A stretch of DNA of 31,687 nt from Priapulus caudatus (Eukaryota > Priapulida > Priapulimorpha > Priapulimorphida > Priapulidae), in the NCBI RefSeq assembly GCF_000485595.1, contig NW_014577213.1, positions 369,274 through 400,960 of the forward strand, read 5' to 3'. The stretch's first letter is position 1, and every line of letters starts with the position of its first letter. Position numbers and translations under genes: made by a program. Positions 22,762 to 30,939 of this stretch are shown one piece after another. The notes beneath the pieces were generated by a model, which saw only the letters and a list, made by a program, of their open reading frames with translations, made no database searches and was not told where the DNA came from.

Positions 22762-23345
22762 AAATACCGATTTCTAAAAATATATAAAAACCTATGTTTC
22801 CCTGTTTTAATTTTTAAAAGCTATAGTATGCAATTGAATAGCCTAACGGCTGTTCTAAGAGGAAGGATTTCCAATTCAACGTACCAAAATTCAAGTTCTA
22901 AACCAAAATACCGATTTCTAATAAATATAAGAACATATGTTTCCCTGTTTAATTTTTTAAAGCTATTTAAAGCAATTTAATCGCCTAAGGGCTGTTCTCA
23001 GAGAAACCATTCAAATGCATACAGGGTGCCTTGAATCGCACATCGGGACGTCAACTTCAGGCAATATCATCCGCTGCAACCCTTCTACATCATTTGCTAG
23101 CACTACATGCTACTCTATGACCTCACACATAACATTCATGTCGCAAAAATACCGATTACTAAAAATATATAAGAACCTATGTTTCTCTGTTTTATTTTTT
23201 AAAGCTATAGTATGCAATTTAATAGCCTAAGGGCTGTTCTCAGAGAAACCATTCAAATGCATACAGGGTGTCTCGAACCGCACATCGGGACGTCAACTGC
23301 AATATCAGGCGCTACAACCCCTTCTACATTATTTTCTAGCACTAG
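22762..23345 (+). repeat. Three diverged copies of an AT-rich tandem repeat
   Basis: The core AAATACCGATTTCTAAAAAT followed by AAGAACCTATGTTTCCCTG, TTTAAAGCTATAGTATGC and GGGCTGTTCTCAGAG occurs at about 22762-22860, 22903-23000 and 23146-23245. The second and third are also followed by AAACCATTCAAATGCATACA, CGCACATCGGGACGTCAACT and CTTCTACAT (to 23103 and 23345). The unit is therefore ~240 bp, with the first copy truncated. Confidence 0.85.
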
Positions 23346-23389
23346 AATGCTAGTTACGCCGTCACGTTGAATTCTGACATAATCCGCTG

Positions 23390-23572
23390 ATGCAACATCA
23401 TGCACATCATGCAACATCATGCAACATCATGCAACATCATGCAACATCATGCAACATCATGCAACACCATGCAACATCATGCACATCATGCAACATCATG
23501 CACATCATGCAACATCATGCAACACCATGCAACATCATGCACATCATGCAACATCATGCAACACTTCATAAT
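23390..23572. repeat. GCAACATCAT 10-bp minisatellite
   Basis: About 18 units of GCAACATCAT with regular one-base-shorter GCACATCAT variants and occasional GCAACACCAT. The mixed 9/10 period keeps no single reading frame. The His/Met/Gln/Cys-rich translation is incidental. Confidence 0.9.
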
Positions 23573-23664
23573 CATGCGCGAACTTCTACCGCGCAAAGAA
23601 ACGACGAGACGAGTGTCAAGGTTTTGAGAGCGACTCTTCAAGACTATAACAACACTTCTACTGA

Positions 23665-24592
23665 TTAAGCCTAGCGCACACACCCGAGCAAAACGGGGAA
23701 TTTTGTTTTCCAGCGTTTTCGTCCCGAGCAAGCGCACACACGACACCCGACACAGCCACTGATCTCTACTATACTAACTCTATCTATACTACTAATTTAT
23801 TAATACTATTCTATCTCTTCTAGGTTAGTATAGTAGATATCAGTGGACACAGCACACAGCTGAGCAAAACATACAGAAACACTGCGTGCAGCGCCGCTGT
23901 CACATGACATCAAAAATAGCCATCCAATGGACATCCAATTTTGTGTGTCATGTGATATTTTTAAGGATATTGATTGGAGACCGTCTGTGGCGTTTCGCTG
24001 TGTAGCAGAACGATTGACGCACACACCCGAGCAAAACGTACGCTCAGGCGAAAACACGCTCCGCGAATCAAACATTGCTTGTTAGGCGAAACATGCTCAG
24101 CTGAGCAATGTTTTTAAAATGTTTTTAGCGTAAAGCATAACGCACACACCCGAGCGAAACACCTGAACGTGGAGCAAAACATGTTTCGCTCGATGTTCGT
24201 GGCTGTGTGCGGATTCCCGAAACAAAAAACATTGCTCAGCTGAGCGTGTTTCGCTGAACAAGCAATGTTTGATTCGCGGAGCGTGTTTTCGCCTGGGCGT
24301 ACGTTTTGCTCGGGTGTGTGCGTCAATCGTTCTGCTACACAGCGAAACGCCAAAGACGGTCTCCAATCAATATCCTTAAAAATATCCCATGACACACAAA
24401 ATTGGATGTCCATTGGATTTGGATGACTATTTTGGATGTCATGTGACAGCGGCGCTGTACGCAGTGTTTCTGTATGTTTTTCTCAACTGTGTGCTGTGTC
24501 GGGTGGCGTGTGTGCGCTTGCTCGCCGAGCAGAACGCGAAACGCAGGGAAACAAAATTTCGTGTTTCGCTCGGGTGTGTGCGTTGTGCTTAA
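23665..24592. mobile_element. Foldback-type inverted repeat element (~930 bp)
   Basis: Left arm 23665-24115 and right arm 24225-24592 are inverse copies, including TTAAGC...GCGCACACACCCGAGC, the CCGACACAGCACACAG region, CACATGACATC, CCAATGGACATCCAAT, GATATTGATTGGAGACCGTC and GATTCGCGGAGCGTGTTTTC. The short motif GCRCACACACCCGAGCRAAAC recurs at both outer ends, mid-arm and in the loop. No transposase frame exists. The left arm is longer because of a 91-bp insertion (23756-23846). Confidence 0.8.
23756..23846. mobile_element. 91-bp MITE nested in the foldback left arm
   Basis: Terminal inverted repeats CCACTGAT...CTACTATACTAAC and GTTAGTATAGTAGATATCAGTGG bound an AT-rich centre. The flanks carry the same six bases, ACACAG, at 23750-23755 and 23847-23852. 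The right arm of the surrounding foldback preserves the empty site (CCGACACAGCACACAG inverted, near 24500) with a single ACACAG. This demonstrates insertion with a target-site duplication. Confidence 0.88.
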
Positions 24593-24894
24593 TGCTCTAT
24601 GCTTTAATTCTATATGCCTACAGTCATCTCTATTCTAACGTCTGTGTATAATGACACGCAGCCATAAACCGCTTATATTAGCAATGCGTTGGTTTTATAC
24701 AAACTATTACCTCTATAACGTAACTACGAAAAACGCTTGCCATACAAACTAGGCACATATTATATTCCTATATCCCACATCCAATATCTTGCGTGTATAT
24801 ATATATAGGGTCGGCAATACGTTATGAACGCAGGTATAAAGAGATAGACTATAAAGACGAGCAATCGCGAAAGCGGGTTATATAATATCACGAG

Positions 24895-25005
24895 TGAGAG
24901 AGGGGGTTATATAATAACAAGAGTCCATAATAGGAAATCATACTCATAAATGTCATACTCTTTTTCTATTATGGACTCTTGATAATATATAACCCCCCTC
25001 TCTTT
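24895..25005. mobile_element. Hairpin element, 38-bp arms
   Basis: GAGAGGGGGTTATATAATAA plus CAAGAGTCCATAATAG (24896-24933) is inverted at 24966-25003 (CTATTATGGACTCTTGATAA, TATATAACCCCCCTCTC). A ~32-base loop separates them. Non-coding and MITE-like. Confidence 0.65.
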
Positions 25006-25080
25006 CTTCTCTCTCTTTATATATTATAGAGACAGAAAATGCGCGCGCGGGGCGGGGGCAGAGCTGGAGAGAACTGGGGA

Positions 25081-25082
25081 GA

Positions 25083-25140
<58 letters not shown>

Positions 25141-25150
25141 GAGGGAGAGA
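25081..25150. repeat. GA microsatellite
   Basis: A (GA)n tract of about 60 bp with a single AAAG interruption. Confidence 0.92.
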
Positions 25151-25328
25151 GAGCGACGCATCTGCATTAATATTTTCGTAGCGATTGAGGCTAATAGCTG
25201 TCTAAACGTGCGAGAGAAGCACGTGTACAAATCTACACCGACCGGACGAGATTACTAGCTAGACGTGCAATACAGGTCGAATAAATGCGGCATGCAGACA
25301 TGCAACGGGCGGGAAGGTAAGAAAACAG

Positions 25329-25459
25329 TTGCCATCCCTCAGCTAGTAAAATAGAGCCTATAGCGTGTTGTGGTGAATGTTCTAGAATAGCCGTGCAACC
25401 CACGACAGCGTGCAATGAGATATCGTGCGATACCAACGAGTGTCAGTTAGCACGATGTG
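25329..25459 (+). CDS. Possible exon of a cysteine-rich secreted protein
   Basis: The plus strand is open from 25321 to a TAG at 25492-25494. Between a possible acceptor (AAAACAG|TTG) and donor (GATGTG|GTAAAT) it holds eight cysteines in about 44 residues. The order is C-x11-CC-x2-C-x10-C-x4-C-x4-C-x4-C, with pieces such as SCHPSAS, IACCGECS and CNEISCDTNECQLARC. The C-x11-CC-x2-C part resembles the end of a von Willebrand factor type C domain, and the rest an extracellular knot-like module. The cysteine density is far above chance, but the frame is short, the splice signals are weak and no neighbouring exon was found. It lies opposite in strand to the ADAMTS-like gene. It may be part of another gene, a pseudo-exon or coincidence. 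Confidence 0.3.
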
Positions 25460-25494
25460 GTAAATTATATAGAGATGTCGACGAGATAGGATAG

Positions 25495-26590
25495 AGCAGG
25501 GCGACGTCTATATATAGGGGCAACTAGTGTAATCAATGGGTTTTGTGTGACATCAATGGGTTGCCTTTAGACAGTAACAACTAACGACATTTACGACGTG
25601 TACAGGCAATCGCGTTGATTTCGCTTTTCCTTGTAATGCTGGCGAGTCACCAGATACCCTGAAATTATAGGTACGGACGCAAGAGTTTATGCTATTTGGA
25701 CAGATTAAGGTTTATGTTAAATCTCTATTCCAATGATCAGCAAAATAGTCGACACCACTGGCCGTAATGCGTGCAACGATGTAAAACTACGATATCGTAG
25801 CCGCACGTTAGCCTGACACGACCCGACATTAAACTGTCGACGCATGCTCAACGTACGCAGCTCAGGTTTGAACTAAAACGAGTCTTTACTTGCCAAATCA
25901 CCAGTGAGCTCGTGTGACTAAACGAAGGTATTTTTTCTTAGCACTGCCACGTATGAGCGTTAGGGTAGATGCACGTGTTCATATGTATAGAAGCGAGTGT
26001 GGTTTGAGAAGAGGAGGCGAACGGTAAACGCAACTCTGTGATTTACGTCACGTTGTTCACTTCGCCCCGTAAAACTGTATATATCTTCGCAATCAGAGAT
26101 CGCCGGATGCTGATATAGTTACGTCCGTCGCGTGAGCAGGGTCATTCATCGAGCTCTCTCAATTGACCCGCTGCATGCCAATCAGCTATAAGACGGACTC
26201 GACTTATTTACCGTTCCACCCCTGCTCCATCCCATTCCATCGGGAGTGAATGAAAACAGATTTTATGAAACGTTTTTATTCGCTCCCGATTTCATCTTTA
26301 GTTTGCTACGCAAGCAGCTCGAGCGGATTTCGTTCGAGAAATAACGACCCGCACACCTCGTATTATACGCGCTCCCTCGTAACGAAGACTGAGCGAGGGG
26401 AAATGTTGGTAATGACAAATGATTGATCAGGTTCACATTGGAAGCGGATGTGCTATCACCGTCGACGAATCTCTATTGATAGGTCAATATTCCCATAATC
26501 TAGGTCACAAGATGTATATTTCCAAAATTTCCAGCAGCAATTGGGCTATATATAGGCTGCTAGCAGTGTAGCGTAGCGTGTATTGTTGTA
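25495..26590. other. Intergenic or intronic sequence, mostly featureless
   Basis: No credible exon was found on either strand, although the ADAMTS-like gene should continue leftward from 27159. A 52-bp palindrome lies at 26239-26290. A short direct repeat (CATCAATGGGTT type) occurs at 25535-25565. Confidence 0.45.
26239..26290. mobile_element. Palindromic element ATCGGGAGTGAAT...ATTCGCTCCCGAT
   Basis: The arms ATCGGGAGTGAATGAAAACA and CGTTTTTATTCGCTCCCGAT are inverse with few mismatches around a 12-base centre. Its GGGAGTGAAT terminus resembles the AGGAGTGAAT terminus of the hairpins at 10650 and 15916, so it may be a distant relative. Confidence 0.5.
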
Positions 26591-26597
26591 ACGTATA

Positions 26598-26790
26598 GTG
26601 TGGTTCTGCTAGGTGTGTGCGAGAAATAGGCGTGGGTGGTTGTTACGTAGTAAAATCATTTAATGTAGTGTGTTTCTGCTAGGTATGTGCGAGATATTGG
26701 TTGTTATATAGTAAATTTGTGGTGTGTTTTCTCTAAATTTGTTCGAGAAATATGCGTGGGTGGTTGTTATATAAGAAAAATGTAGTGGTG
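26598..26790. repeat. Diverged tandem repeat, three units
   Basis: Three copies of about 60-70 bp sharing GTGTGNTTCTGCTAGGTGTG, GCGAGAAATA and GTGGGTGGTTGTTA. The third is the most diverged. Confidence 0.7.
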
Positions 26791-26845
26791 GGGTGTGGTG
26801 CAGGTAATGTAGCACGATTTGTTTGATGTTTGAGAGATTTAGGGT

Positions 26846-27070
26846 TAGAGACTTCAACTTGAAACTTGACTAAGTATAAAGTTTTGACTAGCATGGTAAA
26901 GGCTAGAGATCTAAACTTGAACCTTGACTAAGTAGGATGTTTCGACTAGGATGGCGAGGGGTAGAGATCTAAACTTGAACATTGACTAATCAGGAAGTTT
27001 CGACTAGGATGGCGAGGGCTAGCGATCTAAACTTGAACCTTGACTAAGCAGGGAGTTTCGACTATGATGG
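26846..27070. repeat. 58-bp tandem repeat, about four units
   Basis: AGAGATCTAAACTTGAACCT, TGACTAAGNAGGA and TTTCGACTAGGATGGCGAGG repeat with an exact 58-bp period (unit starts 26847, 26905, 26963, 27021). It begins less than 100 bases downstream of the last recognised ADAMTS-like exon, presumably within the following intron. Confidence 0.9.
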
Positions 27071-27158
27071 CCTGCTGCCAATAGTCGTACTGTAGCTCCT
27101 GACACCTCGCCTGATAGTAGTATACGACCGGTTGCCTTACGTATCGTAGCAGACTCAC

Positions 27159-27301
27159 CGCGCCCGGCTTTACGCATTTCCCGTCGACACAGTACTTTCC
27201 GTTTCCGCAGTTCTTGCCGTCCGGGAACGTGCGATCGACGAGTCGGAACAGGTTCTTTCCCGCGCCCACTTTGCAGCGGAACGCGCAGGCAGTCGGTATA
27301 G
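27159..27301 (-). CDS. ADAMTS-like exon, second Cys-rich segment
   Basis: The 143-bp exon follows a strong acceptor (TTTCTCCTTAG|CTA) and ends at GCG|GTGAGT. With the leftover base from the previous exon it gives exactly 48 codons. It reads PIPTACAFRCK, then LFRLVDRTFPDGKNC, then GKYCVDGKCVKPGA. This is the family segment C-x-x-x-C...(K/R)V-x-DGT-x-C...C-V-x-GKC-x-x-GCD that precedes the spacer. The expected GCD is cut at the intron, so the next exon should begin with a cysteine. I could not find it to the left. The frame stays open for another ~33 codons past the donor into the start of a 58-bp tandem repeat. I judge that read-through intronic. Confidence 0.85.
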
Positions 27302-27430
27302 CTAAGGAGAAACGAGAGTAAGAGAGAGAGACGAGAGATGTGGGTGGGCCTTAATGTTCCCGTCCTATCGTTATTGTGTGTTACTCGGTGACATAGTGTG
27401 TGTGCATGTGTCTGCTAGTCTGCCACTCTA

Positions 27431-27650
27431 TCTGTCCGCATGTCCGTCCATCCATCCACCCACACATTGACCCATTTACCAATTAAGTCATTCATCAATC
27501 TATCCATCCACCCGTCCGTTCATCCACTCATCCATCCACCCATTCGCCCGTCCGTCCGCCCGTCCGTTCGTCTGTCCGTCCGTCGTTCCGTCCCTCCGTC
27601 TATTCATGCATCAATCTATGCATCAATCCACTCATCCATCCATCGATATG
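27431..27650. repeat. CCAT/CCGT tetranucleotide tract in intron
   Basis: Imperfect (CCAT)n and (CCGT)n in the 802-bp intron between 27301 and 28104. The matching plus-strand frame (His/Pro/Ser runs) is not coding. Confidence 0.85.
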
Positions 27651-27879
27651 TACCTATATATACATGCATGTGTGTACCTGCGTGTGTACGTGTCTGTGTA
27701 ATCAGCGTAGAAACGTTCTACTATGCTAGCTATAATGGAGTTAATGGAGTTAGTTCGTTAAGAGAGTCAGCGAGTGAACGGCGTATGCACTCAGAGATTA
27801 TTACCCGTCAGATATTATTATCTATGTCCATTAGGTATTTGTGGTTCCTGCCTTCGAGTATGAAACGACAAGAAAGAGC

Positions 27880-28075
27880 AGGAGAGGGAAGCGAAGGAAG
27901 AGAAGTAGTGTGAAGGGGATTAAATAAGAAGATGAAAGGGAGGAGGAGCAGGAGCAGGAGGAGAAAGAGGAGGAGGAGGAGGGGGGAGGGCGATGAGGAG
28001 CAGGAAGAGGAGGAGGAGGAGGGGCAGGAGGAAGGGGAGGAGGGGGAGGAGAAAGAGGGGGAAGGCAGAGGAAGG
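27880..28075. repeat. GGA/GAG purine tract in intron
   Basis: A run of almost pure purine (GAGGAGGAGG, GGGGAGG) next to the 28104 donor. Read on the gene strand it is a long pyrimidine tract inside the intron. Confidence 0.88.
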
Positions 28076-28103
28076 TGAATAGAATAGCATAACGATTACT
28101 TAC

Positions 28104-28194
28104 GTTCTTGTCTGCTGTCGACGACGGCGTTTGGATGCCAGCTCTTACAGATGCCTCGCCCGTAGTTCTCAGCAGTCTTTCTTCGTCGGCATAC
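28104..28194 (-). CDS. ADAMTS-like exon, linker after TSP1
   Basis: The 91-bp exon begins after AATCAAG| and ends at GAAC|GTAAGT, entering in phase 0 and leaving in phase 1. It encodes VCRRRKTAENYGRGICKSW and then HPNAVVDSRQE. The first cysteine is the sixth of the TSP1 (C-x5-C with the previous exon). R-x-x-x-x-GRGIC corresponds to the FREEQC position of family members, where the second cysteine-rich segment begins. The acceptor has only a modest pyrimidine tract, so support comes from phase and protein fit on both sides. Confidence 0.78.
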
Positions 28195-28739
28195 CTTGAT
28201 TATAGAAGAAACCCAGATCGATAGCGAGTTTACGGGCTGATACTAGAGAGAGGTATTACCGAGATTAGCATTATATTATGCATACCAGCTGCGCGTCGAG
28301 AGCGAGCGGCGCTACGCGCCTCGGCATCGGGTGAGGAAATGCCCCGCGTGAGAGTGGAGACAGGGACACGTTGAAACCACGAAAACTGCATAAAATGTGC
28401 CAATTTGGCTGCATAGATGCACAAAAATTGCATCAACATTGAATATTCAATTTGCAAGAATTGTCAAGAATTGCAGCGCGGTGCAGTGGGTAGGACTGAA
28501 TCGATTTGTTTTTGTAAGTTATGTGTGTACGTTGGCGTACGGGGTTACGGCGCATGCACTAGTTTCACCCAATCACGACCAAGTGATAGCAGCAGTAGTA
28601 GCAGCAGCAGCAGCAGGACACACCGCAAATATATAAATAGATAGCACCCTATCGCAGATAATCACATTTCATGTATAACAAACGTTATTCTGGTAAGGTG
28701 AGAGACGCTTGCTAATTCGTGTAAACGTGTGCTACTCAC

Positions 28740-28806
28740 TCGTTCATCGTCACACATCTCAATCTTTCTCTCCGAGCCTTTGCAAGGTTCGCCGCCATTT
28801 TGGGGT
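28740..28806 (-). CDS. ADAMTS-like exon, second half of TSP1
   Basis: This 67-bp exon lies between the acceptor TTTTTGCAG|ACC and the canonical donor CGA|GTGAGT. Its first base completes the lysine codon of the previous exon, and it then reads PQNGGEPCKGSERKIEMC plus DDER. This is the C-terminal half of an ADAMTS TSP1 repeat: NNP-x-P-x-NGG-x-x-C-x-G-x-x-x-x-x-x-x-C. It leaves in phase 0. The exon is too short to be noticed as an open frame, but the protein pattern and phase fit make it secure. Confidence 0.86.
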
Positions 28807-29052
28807 CTGCAAAAATACAGACGGGGTTGTTGTAACCTAGTTGTATCTAACCGAAGCAGTTACCTTTGCTTTTTTTAATGTAGCAGTGTTAATTTTTACT
28901 GTTTAGTTATATTCTAATCTCGTAATTTCATTCATATCTACGCCAACCTTCCTGTGAAAAGAAGGCACATATTTAGATTAGGCCTCACCAGCTCAGACGC
29001 TTTACACGGGATAGATTTAAAAAAAGAAGAAGAGTAATAGTTACGCTCTTAC

Positions 29053-29210
29053 TTAGGATTGTTACACTCCCGTAAGAAGACCGTGTAGCCACTTCCCATC
29101 TGTAGACAGTTCGAGAGACACGTAGCGTTGGTAGTGTACAGACTCCAATCGCCGTTAATGACGTCAGGCCCGCTGTCTCCCCACGACGTGCATTTACCTG
29201 CACGACACCA
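29053..29210 (-). CDS. ADAMTS-like exon, WCRAGKC segment and first half of TSP1
   Basis: The 158-bp exon starts after a clear acceptor (CTCTGCAG|TGG) and ends at AA|GTAAGAG. It continues the previous exon without a break: CGNEK|WCRAGKC matches the ADAMTS pattern CG-x-x-KWC-x-x-GKC. After a linker comes GDWSLY, then ATCLSNC, GSG and FLRECNNPK, which is the front half of a TSP1 repeat with the family signature RECNNP. The TSP1 is divergent. The second tryptophan of the usual WxxW pair is replaced by tyrosine. The residue before the second cysteine is Asn rather than Ser/Thr, so the standard C-mannosylation and O-fucosylation sites look lost. The exon ends in phase 2, completed by one base of the next exon. 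Confidence 0.87.
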
Positions 29211-29226
29211 CTGCAGAGAATAAAAG

Positions 29227-29508
29227 TTATATATATATATATATTGATATATTGATATATTGATATATTGATATATAATCAATGTATAACATGTGATCAA
29301 TATATAGTTGATTCGGCTCAACTCGGTACTATTATAATTTAGTCACTCTCGTCCCATCCTCAGTAATTCCTTCGTCCTGATTAAAGCCAATAATTATGGC
29401 TTTATATGGCTTTTAATATGGCCAATAATGACTCGCGTGGCTTTTCCGTTTTGGTTTACGGGAATGAATGTGTAAATCATTTGTCTTACGCATCCAATAT
29501 ATATTCAA
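29227..29508. repeat. Left arm of a 1.48-kb intronic inverted repeat
   Basis: Inverse of 30438-30705 with only scattered differences. Examples: CTCGTCCCATCCTCAGTAAT, TATGGCTTTATATGGC, TAATATGGCCAATAATGACT, GGCTTTTCCGTTTTGGTTTA and CGGGAATGAATGTGTAAATC are all present inverted on the right. The outer end is an ATTGATAT repeat. The arms lie wholly inside the 29211-30796 intron and fill nearly all of it with their centre. Confidence 0.9.
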
Positions 29509-29511
29509 CAC

Positions 29512-29665
29512 CATATTCCTATTTTACATTGTATTTTCGGTAATATATATATATATATTATATGAATATATATTACATATACATATATATATACATATAT
29601 ATATATATATATGTATATGTATATATATAATAATTTATAATATAGTATATATATAAGGAAAATAA
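29512..29665. repeat. TA/ATAC microsatellite
   Basis: An AT-only tract, mostly alternating TA with ACATATAC units, inside the centre of the intronic inverted repeat. Confidence 0.9.
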
Positions 29666-29702
29666 TGTGATTAAACTGGGAACCTATGTGGTTCAATTTG
29701 AA

Positions 29703-29752
29703 TACGCGAGGCTTAATCGAGAATGTATAATCTTTTCGATCGAGCCTGATAA
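29703..29752 (-). ncRNA. Degenerate hammerhead-like hairpin
   Basis: On the minus strand it reads AGGCTCGATCGAAAAGATTA, then CATTCTCGATTAAGCCTCGC and GTATT. It resembles the two motifs near 22.2-22.4 kb (GAA-A-AGA loop TCTC-GA-AAGC-TCGCGTATT), but the CTGATGA box has become TCGATCGA. The ends AGGCT/AGCCT pair, giving a hairpin. It is a decayed relative at most. Confidence 0.25.
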
Positions 29753-29819
29753 ACATGATCACACAGAAGTAGGAACCAGTTTGAAAGTATAAAACAAAGA
29801 ATACAGATGCATTACCATG

Positions 29820-30437
29820 AGAAAGCAATGGTGGATGGATGATGAATGGGGGATGGATGGTGATGGTGATGGGATGAGGATGATGGATGGATGGATGGTG
29901 ATGGGTATGGATGGGATGGGGATGATGGTCGTATGGGATGGATAGGATGTATGGTATCGTATGGGGGATGGTTGTATGGATGGCGAGGGGCTGTATTTTT
30001 GAGGATGGGTGGTATGGGATGGAGGGATGGGGGTTGTTATGTGGTATTGGATGAGTGATTGGATGGAGGGCTATGGATGTTAGTATGTGGTATGTATGGG
30101 TATGCTATATTTGGGAATGATGGATGCGTTTATAGATGGTTTATCGGATGGAGGGGTGGTTTTTATAATTTTTATTATATATATGTTTGTGGGGGGGGGG
30201 TTTTGATGGATGGTCTTGTTGTGATTTGGATGTGTTGTTGGTGTGGGAGTGGGGATGGTATGGGTTTAGATGGGATGGGGAGTGGGTATGTTTATGGATG
30301 GGATTGGACTGGGACTGGATGGATAGATGGATGGACTGACGGCCGGACGAAAGAATAGACGGATGGGTGCGTAGGTGGATACGTGAGTATGTGGGTGGGT
30401 AAACAGATAGACGGACATGGGTGCATGGATGGATAGA
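29820..30437. repeat. GGATG/GGAT minisatellite
   Basis: An imperfect GGATGGATG array of about 600 bp, degenerating to GTATGG and TGGGAT variants and ending next to the right arm of the inverted repeat. No coding sense. Confidence 0.88.
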
Positions 30438-30705
30438 TTGAATATATATTGGATGCGTAAGACGGAGGATTTACACATTCATTCCCGTAAACCAAAACGG
30501 AAAAGCCACGCGAGTCATTATTGGCCATATTAAAAGCCATATAAAGCCATATTATTGGCTTTCATCAGGACGAGGGAATTACTGAGGATGGGACGAGAGT
30601 GACTGAATTATATTATTACCGAGTTGAGCCGAATCAACTATATATTGATCACATGTTATACATTGATTATATTGATATATATCAATATATTTATTACATG
30701 TTACA
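30438..30705. repeat. Right arm of the intronic inverted repeat
   Basis: Inverse of 29227-29508, starting TTGAATATATATTGGATGCG and ending in ATTGATATATATCAATATAT. In the pre-mRNA the two arms could pair over about 260 bp, looping out the minisatellite. Confidence 0.9.
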
Positions 30706-30796
30706 CAATGATTATATTAATTTCTATATCGATTAATCATTATCAATCGGATGAGAAGCGGCAGAACATTGGAGGCTGATTTTGGTTAGTTCGCAC

Positions 30797-30895
30797 CTTT
30801 TCGTTCCCGCAGTAAGTTCCGTCGAGGGCCGGATGCGCGCCGCGACTCACCAGCGGCAGATCGGGGTCTGAGCACCACAGGATGCGACAGATGTC
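30797..30895 (-). CDS. ADAMTS-like exon, Cys-rich module with DIC-x-x-LWC
   Basis: This 99-bp exon encodes 33 residues starting DICRILWCSD and ending DGTYCGNEK. The motif [DE]-[IV]-C-x-x-LWC followed after about 20 residues by DGT-x-CG is a hallmark of the ADAMTS module just after the metalloprotease domain. The exon runs from acceptor TTACAG|GAC to donor AAG|GTGCGA and is phase 0 at both ends. An alternative acceptor 25 bases upstream (CTACAG, exon start 30920) would add SCRHIAMLQ in frame and supply a cysteine, but needs a phase-2 partner that I do not see. A terminal-inverted-repeat element carrying telomeric repeats starts only about 40 bases upstream of the acceptor. Confidence 0.85.
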
Positions 30896-30939
30896 CTGTA
30901 ACATAGCGATATGGCGGCAGCTGTAGTCTCGTCGAGCGG

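Noticed and set aside
23390-23572. CRISPR-like regular repeats
   Set aside because: Units are contiguous 9-10 bp without spacers, so this is a minisatellite. The sequence is eukaryotic.
25233-25436. 67-codon minus frame with four cysteines, considered as the missing ADAMTS spacer exon
   Set aside because: It lacks the expected Cys-Asp start and spacer features. It is the reverse of the more cysteine-rich plus-strand frame.
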